Source: Alentia gelatinosa
Taxonomy: Eukaryota; Annelida; Polychaeta; Phyllodocida; Polynoidae
DNA: 64,000 bases
Reading direction: 5' to 3'
Assembly: GCA_950022655.1 (NCBI GenBank)
Contig: OX465590.1
Coordinates: forward strand, 40,319,218 to 40,383,217
The position numbers and the translations under genes were made by a program. The notes under the pieces were generated by a model, which was not told where the DNA came from, searched no databases, and was given only the letters and a program-made list of their open reading frames with translations. The first letter of the stretch is position 1. Each line of letters opens with the position of its first letter. Positions 10,408-20,000 of this stretch are shown here, piece after piece.

Positions 10408-11165
10408 TTTTTTCAAAAATTTCTTTATTGAGTATATGATCATTTGAGATACAAGGGTTTTATCGTACATCATTTCACTCAATAAAGTGGCACTGGACCT
10501 CAGCCCATACATAGGGCTGGTTTCCATGGTCCTGCCGCTCCCTTTACAGTTAATTACCTTAAGGCCCGGCGTCCACCTACTACGATATGGCTCCGATATG
10601 GTCTACGATGAATCTTCCGATAAAAAATCAAAATCGCGTCGGAAGGTTTCCTGATATCGGGGCAGTTGACCACGATTCTGCGATTAGACACCGATAAAAA
10701 CCCCATACAACGCATGGTGGATTGGCTTGTCTAGACAAATGTCTACGATTATGCACCTTCCCGATATGGCACCGATTTTGACATTTTATATCGGTGCCAT
10801 ATCGGGAGGTCTACGATTCTATCGTAGTAGGTGGACGCCGGGCCTTAACGTTTTTTCTCTATAGCTCTTCAAGTTCAACAGAACATAGTTAAAGATTGTA
10901 GCAAAAGTATAAACTAATAGTCAACACTAGTACATTATAACAAAGACCAAGTTTCAGTCAACTTACAGATTCCAAATTTCGCTATACATTACGGTTTTCG
11001 ACAGCTTTTTGAACATTTTTTCATCATCAATGTTTCTTACAATAGGTGTTAATTTGTTCCAACAGTTTCCACCATGGTATTGTACAGAACGCATATAAGA
11101 TGAGGAATTTGGGTTACAAACTTCGCAACGACGTTGACATCATAGGTGCTATTTTTATTCATTGG
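10408..11165 (-). pseudogene. 3' end of a LINE (ORF2 C-terminus plus 3' UTR), split by a MITE
   Basis: Read on the minus strand, about 11135-10963 encodes a C-terminal tail typical of CR1/L2-like non-LTR polymerases: an RSVQYHG...CWNKLTP...R...FKKL pattern, ending EIWNL and a stop at 10963-10965. That corresponds to the usual LWNSLP...FKKxLK ending. The 3' UTR ends ACTCAATAAAGAAATTT plus poly(A) at 10408. The foldback at 10563-10844 interrupts the UTR. A second copy at 31318-31905 shares the GGCTGAGGTC...CAATAAAGAAA tail. It is 5'-truncated, as is usual for LINE insertions. Confidence 0.65.
10563..10844. mobile_element. Foldback element, GCGTCCACCTACTACGATA family, copy 1
   Basis: 282 bp between exact TTAA sites (10559-10562 and 10845-10848). 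Terminal arms GGCCCGGCGTCCACCTAC and GTAGGTGGACGCCGGGCC. The interior is tiled with CGATATGG and ATATCGG words. Inserted in the 3' UTR of the LINE remnant. Other copies: 11177-11460, 22216-22471, 54339-54621. Confidence 0.85.
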
Positions 11166-11176
11166 ACATAGTGTAA

Positions 11177-11460
11177 GGCCTGGCGTCCACCTACTACGAT
11201 AGAAATTAAGACCTTCCGATATGGCACCGATACAAAAAGCAAATATCGGAGACATATCGGGAAGGTGCAAAATCGTAGACATATGTCTAGACATAAAGAT
11301 CCACCACACATTGTATGGGGTTTTTATCGGTGTCTAATCGCAGAAACGTGGTCAACTGCCCCGATATTAAGGGACCTTCCGGCGCGATTTTGATTTTTTT
11401 TATCGGGAGGTGCATCGTAGACCATATCGGGGCCATATCGTACTAGGTGGACGCCGGGCC
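11177..11460. mobile_element. Foldback element, GCGTCCACCTACTACGATA family, copy 2
   Basis: Arms GGCCTGGCGTCCACCTAC and TAGGTGGACGCCGGGCC. The flanks are GTAA and TAAG, so the TTAA target has decayed or differed. Same interior words as copy 1, in reverse order. Confidence 0.85.
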
Positions 11461-11636
11461 TAAGGCATTTCTAATTGCAGTGTATCGGGAGGTCCATGTG
11501 GTAGACCGGCGGTAGTCGGTGCACGGTTTTAGTCAATTTGACGAGGTGCTCATATTCGTCTGTAATACCATCTGATTGACAAAGTATCAATCGTTTATCT
11601 GTTCGAAAACATTTTTTTAGAACAATTCTCAATTCA

Positions 11637-12278
11637 CCCAGCGTTTACACTAAACGATTATAGGCGGCGATTCATGAACCTGACGACTTTCAGCTGTAAA
11701 AGTCTAGAAATCATCTAATATAAACGCCAAGAGCGTGGCGACTACTGGGACCTGTTTCACTAGTTTTGTGACAAAAGTGTTAGACTGACATGAAAAGCAT
11801 AACCAACAGTGCAAGCAAGAACGGACAAAACGAAGTCACGTTTCATAATGCATGTCACATCTCTTGTCACATGTTGTGTCACAATGTCGGTGTTGCGAAC
11901 AGTGACCCTACAGCGCCACTTGTGCAAGCGCTACTTGTGTTGTCACGAAACTAGTCAACCCCAATATGTCTGTATGGTGTCACAGACGCCATCTAGATAT
12001 GTCACAAAACTAGTGAAACAGGTCCCAGATCATCAGATTACGCAATAAAGCACCACTTCACGACTATGGGACACGCTCTGACTCCGGAGACTATTTCAAG
12101 CCGGTTTGAATTAGTCGTCTACATAGTCGGCGATTCTATGAAAAGTCATCGTCGTCAGTGTGAACACTCGGGTAAATTCTGACATCGACGACTTTTGCGG
12201 TGGACATTGCCACCCCCTGGCGACTATTGGCTGACGATCTAGTCACCACGTATTTTGTCGTCTAATGTAAACGCCGGG
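11637..12278. mobile_element. Foldback element, GCGTTTACACTAGACGA family, copy 2
   Basis: Left end CCCAGCGTTTACACTAAACG, right end CGTCTAATGTAAACGCCGGG. The sequence aligns by its words to 2089-2678 but is split by a 280-bp element at 11747-12026. Confidence 0.75.
11747..12026. mobile_element. Nested foldback with 27-bp perfect terminal inverted repeats
   Basis: Starts GGGACCTGTTTCACTAG and ends CTAGTGAAACAGGTCCC; the inverted repeat is perfect for 27 bases. Inside are further GTCACAAAACTAG-like words. It splits the element at 11637-12278 and so inserted later. I could not see a clean target duplication. Confidence 0.8.
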
Positions 12279-12581
12279 TTAGCGATTTGCGTGGTCCTTT
12301 CAGGATTGGCTGGGTTTGCCTTCCTATGTAAAGCATGTTCTTTGTGGATGTGGCCTTGGTCATTCTTCACTTCGGATGGACGCCAGTTAACTTGCAGAAA
12401 GACGTCGGTTCAGCCCAGTCATATGACAGGAGAAATATCAAAAACTTAACCTTTTGTCACACTAATATATATTTCTCTATGAAATGGTTTTAAATCTAAT
12501 TTGAGAACAGGAAATGAAAATAGGAAAATGATAGTTTTCTTCAACCTTTCTCTACATAGAGTACACAGTGTTTAGAGAACA
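12279..12581. other. No gene recognised
   Basis: About 300 bases between the foldback and the (TA)n tract. A short frame at 12255-12449 overlaps the foldback end and has no recognisable features. Confidence 0.35.
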
Positions 12582-12623
12582 CATATATATATATATAATA
12601 CATTATATATATATATATATATG
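12582..12623. repeat. (TA)n tract, left flank of the retrotransposon
   Basis: Imperfect (TA)n immediately 5' of the A1 repeat. A matching (TA)n lies right of B2 at 16190-16290, so the element probably inserted inside one microsatellite. Confidence 0.85.
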
Positions 12624-12800
12624 ATTTATGTGTTACATATAACACAAGGTATATGTAAATATAAAGGATGAGGCGCCACCTAGCGTCACCATGTTATACC
12701 AACCTACCACCACTAGCGCCTGCGAGCGCACATGCAGGTATGCACTTCGCACCTGTCACCTCACCTGGTCAGACGTGTACACTACTGTTCCTACACAAAA
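12624..12800 (+). repeat. Split direct repeat A1
   Basis: Begins ATTTATGTGTTACATATAAC and is nearly identical to 15874-16050 through CTGTTCCTACACAA. Only scattered substitutions separate the two copies (for example GCGCACATGC versus GCACACGTGC), so they diverged little after insertion. Confidence 0.85.
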
Positions 12801-12871
12801 ATTTTCTATGTTTCGTATACTAGTGTGGTACGTGTGTATGATGGTGATCTGTGAGCTATGTGGTATGAGCT

Positions 12872-14011
12872 ATGATGGCCGGAAAAAGGAGTGTATGCAT
12901 TGTGAATCTCCGGGGCAAAAAACAGTTTCGGAGACCGGAAAAATCAGCGTTGAGAAAGTGGAAGGAGCGGTCGGCGGCGTTCCTATCACAACAGGCAGCG
13001 CTATGGAAAACAGGTGCGGGGGATGACGCGTTCTCCAAGTTAAAACAGGAGAACACTTTCTTCAAAAACGAGATTTTAAATGTGAAATCTGAGATGTCTG
13101 CACTCATGGCCATGATGGCAGACTTGAAAATGACGGTGGTCTCTTCCAAGAAATCTCAAGATGGCGGCCGGTACGATCAAGACCGACTGGAAGAGTCAAG
13201 AAGTCTCAAATTGGGCACGACCGCTCAATTCGAGCAATTACCTCGAGGGGCAATTGGTCAAGAAGGAGCTGATATCGAATTTCCAGAGAAGAAAGGGGTC
13301 CGAGAACCTTTTTCTTTACCGGATTTTGGAAAATCCAATATGGCGACGTCACCTTCGTTAAAGGCGGGAATCTCATCGAACCAAGCACCGACACCCAAGC
13401 CTCTACTTCCGGTCTTCGCGGCTACAACTCCGGATTGGTCCCAAGCTACTGGTGTTCCAACAGAACAAGTCACACATTCATGTACATCGAGGACGGAACG
13501 GAGACGTAAGTGTACAATCTTTAATCTGGACAACCATCTCCCATGTGATGTGAGTAAGCCCAACATAGACCAGGTTATCTCCGCAAGCATGTCAATGTTA
13601 CGTTCCATGCTAAGCCAAGGCTTGGATGCTTCAGGATACGCCGATCATGTTGCGTTTCTCAGCGATAGGCGTGCTTACTTGACGAGCCAGGCGCTAGTTG
13701 ACTACGATCTAGCCTGCAGGGAGAAAGCGGAGTTGTTGGGTACTGCGAGCTTTGGTTACGGGGATCCATATCTATCGACCAAGTACCTTAACATCGAGAA
13801 AACAATGGCCTTTTCCAAGGCAGTGGACAAGCCAAAGGTTGTCAAAGGTCGCCGATTCAAAGATGGGAAGCCCTTCGGTATGTGCTGGAGGTACAACGAG
13901 GGAGAAGGTTGTACACTAGTCTCTTGTCGTTTCAAGCGCCAATGTTCGGATTGTGAAGGTGGACATTCTGTCACTAAATGCCCTAAAAAATCCTCCAAAA
14001 CGGACAAGTGA
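12872..14011 (+). CDS. Gag-like protein of the DIRS/Ngaro-type element
   Basis: Encodes 379 residues ending at TGA 14009-14011. The N-terminal part is basic. Residues about 55-95 are rich in K/E/L/M (SKLKQENTFFKNE, EMSALMAMMADLK) and look like a coiled coil. The C-terminus has a Cys/His cluster, MCWRYNEGEGC..SCRF..QCSDCEGGH..TKC, the zinc-knuckle-like tail common in Ngaro/DIRS ORF1 proteins that is thought to bind RNA. The start at 12872 is the first ATG of the long frame; A1 lies just upstream and may hold the promoter. The frame is intact. The role in packaging the RNA template is inferred from the family. Confidence 0.75.
   Translation: MMAGKRSVCIVNLRGKKQFRRPEKSALRKWKERSAAFLSQQAALWKTGAGDDAFSKLKQENTFFKNEILNVKSEMSALMAMMADLKMTVVSSKKSQDGGRYDQDRLEESRSLKLGTTAQFEQLPRGAIGQEGADIEFPEKKGVREPFSLPDFGKSNMATSPSLKAGISSNQAPTPKPLLPVFAATTPDWSQATGVPTEQVTHSCTSRTERRRKCTIFNLDNHLPCDVSKPNIDQVISASMSMLRSMLSQGLDASGYADHVAFLSDRRAYLTSQALVDYDLACREKAELLGTASFGYGDPYLSTKYLNIEKTMAFSKAVDKPKVVKGRRFKDGKPFGMCWRYNEGEGCTLVSCRFKRQCSDCEGGHSVTKCPKKSSKTDK
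14009..14011 (+). other. Single in-frame UGA between gag and pol
   Basis: The stop reads AAG-TGA-CTC. No other stop interrupts the frame from 12872 to 15776. The base after the stop is C, the context known to be leaky for UGA. It could be a readthrough signal or a single inactivating mutation. Confidence 0.7.
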
Positions 14012-15778
14012 CTCACTGTTGGTGACTCATATGACCCTCCGAGTACAAAGGTTAGCACGAGTTGTGTTTTAAATTGTTCGGATACTGGTATTGATGTTGC
14101 CAACATATCTGGTATTGTTACTCCTACTGTATGTAATACATACATCTCCAACGCGGGCAATTCCACAGTTAATTGTCCGGAGGTACTTGAAGGTGTTCAA
14201 GAGGTTCTAGGAGGTCAAGGAGGTTCGGTATGTACGGGAGGTTGGAGTGGTACTCAACCTCAGGTAACTGACAATGTGTCAATAGGTCAAGAATGTTTAG
14301 TTCTCAGTGCAGACAATAAAGTCCCGGGACGCCCTTGTTTTTCTGGTTGTGATCCTGAATTACACACCTTAGATAATGTACGAAATCCCCTAAATCCCTG
14401 TCTTTTTTGGGATCATTGTTTTGGGACTGATCCAATAGATGACAATGCTCACTTCATTTTTGAAGGCGTTTTGAAGGGATTTAGAATTGTTGATCAAGGT
14501 TTTTCTGGCTCTTACGATGCTCGTTATTACGCCAGTATTTATGATGTTAAGTTTAAGGCAGAAATGGACCGGATTGTTAAATCAGAAATTGACCAAGATA
14601 AACTATCTATCGTTAACACTCATCCACAGTGCGTCCACGCCATTGGGGCGGTAGCTAAAAAATCCGGGGGTTTGCGTCCCATCACGGACTGCAAAAGACC
14701 GATAGTTTGTAGTATCAACAATTTTATGTCGGATACTTGTGAATCTTTTTCCTACCTTAAACTTGAAGAGGTCACCAACGCTATGAGCGTTAATTGTTTT
14801 TTCTCCGTGATCGACATCAAGGATGCATACCGGTCGATCCCCGTTTTTCCGGGCGATCGAAAATTTCAAGGCTTCCGGTGGGAAATTGATGAATCTGAAT
14901 GTTTCCTTCAATCTAATGTTTTAGTTTTTGGGCTCAAGTGCGCCCCGTTTATTTTTTCCAATATAACTGAATTTATTGTTCGGTGTATGGCAAGGAAAGG
15001 TTTCAGAAACGTATTTGGTTATCTGGATGACTTTATTGTTATTGGAGATAATTATGATGAATGTGTACGTTGTCAACAAACATTGATTTCACTCCTCAGA
15101 GAATTTGGTTTCGGCATTTCGTGGAAAAAGATTATAAGCCCGTCCACAAAGGTTGTTTTTCTGGGGATCGAAATCGACAGTGTTGCTATGACTTTGAGTC
15201 TCCCACCAGAAAAACTTTCTCGTTTATCAATGATACTTGATGAATTTTGTGACATAAGATTTGTAGTTCATAAGGATGTACAAAGGTTATGTGGCCTTTT
15301 GGCCCATTGTAGCTGTGTAGTAAGAGGTGGGCGTACCTTTTCACGCCGTTTGATTAATTTTGGGACGTACATTAAAGATTGTACTTCACCACAATTGATT
15401 CCAGAATGGATATTTTTGGATCTTTGCTGGTGGAAGAGACTTGCTTCAGTATTTAACGGTACATCCACTATTATTTCTCCGGTTGAATACGAAATTGCCA
15501 CAGATTCTTCCTTATCGGGTTTTGGTGCCTGTTATGGCAATGACTGGTTGCTAGGCGCATGGGATACCACCATAGTTCCGGAACAATGGCTGAATAGTCA
15601 TCACCTTGTCTCCGGTCCCTCTAGTAATACGGATATTCTTGATATAAACGTACTAGAAATTTGGCCGATAGTGGCATCTGCCTATAGGTGGGGTCCGGAG
15701 TGGAAGGGTAGGAAAATAAGAATTTTTTCCGATAACACTCAACCTTTTGGGCTAGGTTTGGCAGGTTTGTGTCAATAA
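14012..15778 (+). pseudogene. Pol: reverse transcriptase and truncated RNase H, collinear with gag
   Basis: Codons 14012-15778 are open in the same frame as gag after its single TGA; the first ATG-independent start candidate is GTG at 14276. Counting from 14276, RT motifs are GGLRPITDCKRP (131-142), VIDIKDAYRSIP (178-189, catalytic Asp), VFGLKCAPFIFS (217-228) and GYLDDFIVIG (248-257, catalytic YLDD). RNase H follows: IATDSSLSGFGACYG (Asp410), INVLEIWPI (Glu461) and IFSDNTQ (Asp486). After DNTQ the frame enters 11 unrelated residues and stops in B1, so the last RNase H residues and all downstream domains are lost. Expected activity is RNA-templated DNA synthesis, but this copy is incomplete. 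The RT type matches DIRS-order elements better than LTR or LINE polymerases. Confidence 0.85.
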
Positions 15779-15873
15779 ATATTCCTAGCCCAAACTCTAT
15801 TCATGTGTTGTATTATATATATTATTATGTTACCATTACTATTCTTCTAAATATCATAAGTCAGCCCACAATC
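15761..15873 (+). repeat. Split direct repeat B1
   Basis: Begins GGCAGGTTTGTGTCAATAAA and ends GTCAGCCCACAATC. It supplies the stop codon of the truncated pol frame (15776-15778) and matches B2 (16071-16183) base for base as far as I compared. It contains AATAAA, a possible poly(A) signal. Confidence 0.85.
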
Positions 15874-16183
15874 ATTTATGTGTTACATATAACACAAGGT
15901 ATATGTAAATATAAAGGATGAGGCGCCACCTAGCGTCACCATGTTATACCAACCTACCACCACTAGCGCCTGCGAGCACACGTGCAGGTATGCACTTCGC
16001 ACCTGTCACCTCACCTGGTCAGACGTGTATACTACTGTTCCTACACAACAAATTTTTTACTTATTACTATGGCAGGTTTGTGTCAATAAATATTCCTAGC
16101 CCAAACTCTATTCATGTGTTGTATTATATATATTATTATGTTACCATTACTATTCTTCTAAATATCATAAGTCAGCCCACAAT
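15874..16183 (+). repeat. Split direct repeats A2 and B2
   Basis: A2 (15874-about 16050) repeats A1; B2 (16071-16183) repeats B1. A short unmatched joint, TTTTTTACTTATTACTAT, lies between them. B2 runs directly into the right-hand (TA)n. Confidence 0.85.
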
Positions 16184-16189
16184 CATTTA

Positions 16190-16210
16190 TATACATATAT
16201 ATATATGTAC

Positions 16211-16282
<72 letters not shown>

Positions 16283-16290
16283 ATATATAT
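16190..16290. repeat. (TA)n / TATATACA tract, right flank of the retrotransposon
   Basis: Pure and interrupted TA repeats. The Ile/Tyr-rich open frame across it (15918-16349) is an artefact of the A2, B2 and TA sequences. Confidence 0.85.
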
Positions 16291-18728
16291 GTAAACATAC
16301 TAGAAAAGATTACTTCATCACTTCTCGATGTTACATGACAACCTTTTGAAAATGAAAGCAAAAAGTCATAGTAGCTGTCATTTCAAGAAATCCTTTCATT
16401 AAAATTGAAAACAACTTATAGATTGTATTCTCTAGGATGTATTCTTTTGTTTCCAAGTCATAACATTGGGCCCTTTGTATTTCACAAGGTCTTATATTAC
16501 TTCTTTTCAATTATTGTTCAGGTATAATTTCCTATTGTTATTGAGGTGGCTCCATCGATATGAAACTTAATCACAGTTTCAGGAGTGAATGGTTTTTTTT
16601 ATTTAGGATGTCGGACAATATTCAGTTCTCTCTGATATTTCTCATTAGAATTCACTTAACTAAAGACAAAAGATACATAGAATCATCCATGATCTAATTT
16701 TCTTGGCTTTATGTGCCTCTACTTTCTCTCTATAAATCATCATTCGACTTTTTATTCTTTTAGATAATAATCAAAACGTTAAAATATAGCACATGTGCAT
16801 ATGAGTACTAGTATTTTTGATCGCATTACTAACGCACATGATAATTTACATGAAAACTAACAAGCTATTGGCTGGCCTGAACGAAGCATATCAAAATGTG
16901 TATCTTAGGAAGAAAGACGTACTAGTCATTGTATTCTTTTGATATTTGATTCTCACTCGTATAGAGTAGAAACTGGTGATAAAGGTGATTTTATTCAGCT
17001 ACCATGAATGCCCTCGACAAATCAAGTCCGAACATTGTTTATGCACTGCATTGACCTTGGAGCTATTTGTCCATTGAATATTGTTGTATTTTTCTACTTT
17101 CCAGGCACATTAATGAAGTATTGTCTCACTGTTTTTAATCTATGTAGTATTCTAGTAAAACGTATTCACCTTGTTTGGGCGTCCTCTCATACCGCGTTTA
17201 TTTCGATGAAAATAATAAACAAGGTCGTAGAACGAGTTAGATATTTTTTTATCAAAAGAAACAAGGTAAGAGAGGACGTTTTACTTTTAGTATGAACTTC
17301 CAAATTTGAATACTTATTGAAATATTAAAACATGATATGACTATGTCAAGTCACTATCCAGAGTGTGTTCCTATGGGAAAAGTCACTCAAAGTATGTACA
17401 TGTATATGTTTAGCGTCTTACAAAAAATGTGTTTGGAAATTTCACTCTCTTAATATATATTTTGATGATATCTTATTATGATTATCTGTGTATTTTTACG
17501 GTGATATTTCATATTTTTCTATATTATCAATCGTTCCATGCACTATACATGCTTGCATCAATTGTATATTCAGAGTATGTGTATTTATTTCCATACCAGC
17601 ATACTGTGTGGTATGGAAATAATACCTATACCATAACAGAGGTTGGTATCTGTGCGACTTACAAGAATATATATATTTAATAAAATGTAGATTTGGGATC
17701 ATTAAATGAACGGAAAAGAACAAAGGGGTGGCATATTCTGCTTTATTCGACTCTAGAATCAATTACATCTAAAGAAACGATGCTATTTTTTGGCAAATGT
17801 TACACACTGCCAATGCGTACTATACGCAGCGTACTACACGTACCTCGGGATACAGGCGTACCCAGACTCCTGATCAACAACCAAGTCCTACCTTTTATAT
17901 AAATAATAATAATATGAACAAAACCAATAGTAGTTCAACAAGTTCTGACTCAATAAGAAATAACATACAATTCAAATGTGACTGAATCATATCCTATTTG
18001 TGTGGGAAGTACTTCTGCGTTATATATTAACACCGATAGACTTTGCAACTGAACCATTATATTTATTGATAAATACTAGAATATTTAAAACAATCACATA
18101 CCATTGAAAATGATAGAATTCTTTGCGAAAGGTTGTTTTTGTTGAAACCAAACAATTACTAAGTTCACCCACACGAATTTCCTGAAGGAAACGCGTCTTT
18201 TTGAAACAAACTGTAACTAGTTCACACACAAGAAACACATTCTGGTCGCTTCTTATAGAATCCATTATAAACAACGCATGTCTTTGACAGTATACAAGGA
18301 CTTCATGATAAATTTACAAACATCACAACAAAGATTGAGGTCATTATGTTTGCATCGGAGGAAAGGGCTATTTTTTTTCTTATCAAACAGCCCATGGAAG
18401 TACCTAGCAGCACCTAGTGTTAGAAACCTGATGCATCTTTCACTAGGGTGATCCCGGTCACTAGGGATATCCCATTGGTATTGAGGATATCCTGTTGTAA
18501 CTAGGGTGATCCCGTCATAAGATTCTTTACACGGATAACCACACTCTCACAATTACAATCACATGAAAGCGCTCTCAACACATTAAAAATCCTACCTTGC
18601 ACGTACGTACACATGTACTTATATCTACAGCATACGTATCATATATTACACTGTAGTGTGGAAACCTATACCTTATTACGCCATACCGTTAACGTATCGT
18701 TACGGAAAGGAGGCTCTACTAACATCCT
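16291..18728. other. AT-rich stretch without recognised gene
   Basis: No convincing coding frame. 17155-17285 has partial inverted arms (TACCTTGTTT/AAACAAGGTA, GTCCTCTC/GAGAGGAC) that make the frame at 17008-17295 suspect. 18445-18520 repeats TAGGGATATCC/TAGGGTGATCC words. 17820-17850 and 18600-18640 have GTAC/CGTAC words. Otherwise it looks single-copy. Confidence 0.4.
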
Positions 18729-18801
18729 ACGTCATCACGACGTCATACTACGTCACAAACAACAGAGTGAGGTCATGGTCGATTTATGAGGTCATGGTTC
18801 A
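18729..18801. promoter_or_regulatory. Phased CRE half-sites plus DR1-type element
   Basis: ACGTCA occurs at 18729, 18740 and 18750 (spacing 11 and 10). AGGTCA follows at 18770, and then AGGTCATGGTTCA at 18789-18801, a direct repeat with a 1-base spacer. Known binders are CREB/ATF for the first word and RXR-type nuclear receptors for the second. No promoter is identified next to it. Confidence 0.4.
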
Positions 18802-19040
18802 CTGGCTCCTCCAGTGTTAGATACTGAGGTAGCCATGGAAACAAGATGGACGCTTATAATATACCACGCAGCCGTTGTGTAACTTGTCAGCTCCAGATAC
18901 CGCAGTAGGCTGACATTTATCATCCTCAACCGAACTACTGCCACGCTACAGTGCCTCCTCCAGTACCCCGTCCAGTACCATTTAAGGACTGGTTCCACCA
19001 ACACATGGATTTGCCGTAGTATGTCTTGGTATATCTTGTT

Positions 19041-19338
19041 TTATCTCACCCCAGATATTTTTTCTCCATAGATTTAACATTGGAAACTCGTATCTAACAC
19101 CCATTAGATATTTAGAAAAAATATCCAATGGGGGATAATGTCACAAATGTTAGCCCATTAGTCAATATTAAGGGTGAGATAAATTCAGAAACCCATTCAA
19201 GTTTAGGGTCAGAGCTCGATCCCATCTCATTTGAATCACATAGCAATTCACGCGGCTTCGCCTTGTGAATTACTACGTGATTCAAACTCGATGGGATATG
19301 AGCTCCGACCCTAAACTTTCATGGGTTTCCTCTATAAT
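19041..19338 (+). mobile_element. 298-bp double-foldback MITE, copy 2
   Basis: TTATCTCACCCCAGATATTT to GGTTTCCTCTATAAT, with both halves intact and the GCGGCTTCGCCTTGTGAATT centre. It is very close in sequence to the copy at 21178-21475. Confidence 0.85.
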
Positions 19339-19703
19339 ATCTACAGTGTTGCGATATATCGTACCTCCTTTGTTGCGATACATTGCGCGCTATGATATGT
19401 GTACTTTGTCGCGATGTGTGTATATTTTGGTGCTCCACCATTGCGACAACTCAAGATCTATTGCCTACATATCGCTGCATAGCACAATCTATCACAACAT
19501 GAACGCGGCACAGGTGCTTAACCAGACTGATGCATTGTAGCAAATATGCACGCAATTATTCAAAACCTAGCAAGATTTAGCAAAAGAACCAAATCTTGAC
19601 TAATCTCGCTGTATCTTGTGTGTTGGTGGAATCAGCACTTTGACAGTTATCCTTTAACCCACAGCGGTGCAGGAAACCCTCGGTCATGTCTATTGTTAAA
19701 CTA

Positions 19704-20000
19704 TCATCTCACCCTGATGTTTTTCCTCCAAGGACTTAAAATTTGGTACTCATACTCAATACCCATGGAGTATTTAGAAAAAATACTCCATGGGGGATTG
19801 TGTCACAAATGTTAGCCAATAAGTCAATGTGACGGGTGAGAAAAATTCAGAAACCTATTCAAATTTACTGTCAGAGCTTGATCCCATCTCGTTTGAATCA
19901 ATACATAACTCAAGCGGCTTCGCCTTGTGAATTACTAAGCTATTCAAACTCGATGGGATACAAGCTCTGACTGCAAACTTTCACAGGTTTCCTCTATAAT
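19704..20000 (+). mobile_element. 298-bp double-foldback MITE, copy 3
   Basis: Starts ATCATCTCACCCTGATG and ends GGTTTCCTCTATAAT. It has the same order of internal words as copies 2 and 4 with more substitutions. It lies only 365 bp from copy 2 in the same orientation. Confidence 0.85.

Larger units (their letters stand above)
12624..16183 (+). mobile_element. Ngaro/PAT-like tyrosine-recombinase retrotransposon, internally deleted
   Basis: The ends form split direct repeats: A1 (12624-about 12800), the gag-pol body, then B1 (15761-15873), A2 (15874-about 16050) and B2 (16071-16183). This order is characteristic of PAT and Ngaro elements in the DIRS order. The polymerase has DIRS-type RT and RNase H motifs. 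No tyrosine recombinase, methyltransferase or hydrolase frame is present: the pol frame runs from the RNase H FSDNTQ motif straight into B1. It is therefore an internal deletion derivative that could move only with proteins supplied by another copy. Ngaro versus PAT cannot be decided without the lost part. Confidence 0.85.

Noticed and set aside
13206..14166. Open frames antisense to gag, and 12691-13026 upstream of it
   Set aside because: They are shadows of the sense frame with its Zn-knuckle motif, or overlap the A1 repeat.
17008..17295. 95-codon hydrophobic frame
   Set aside because: Half of it lies in a partial inverted repeat, composition is AT-rich, and no signal peptide or domain is convincing.
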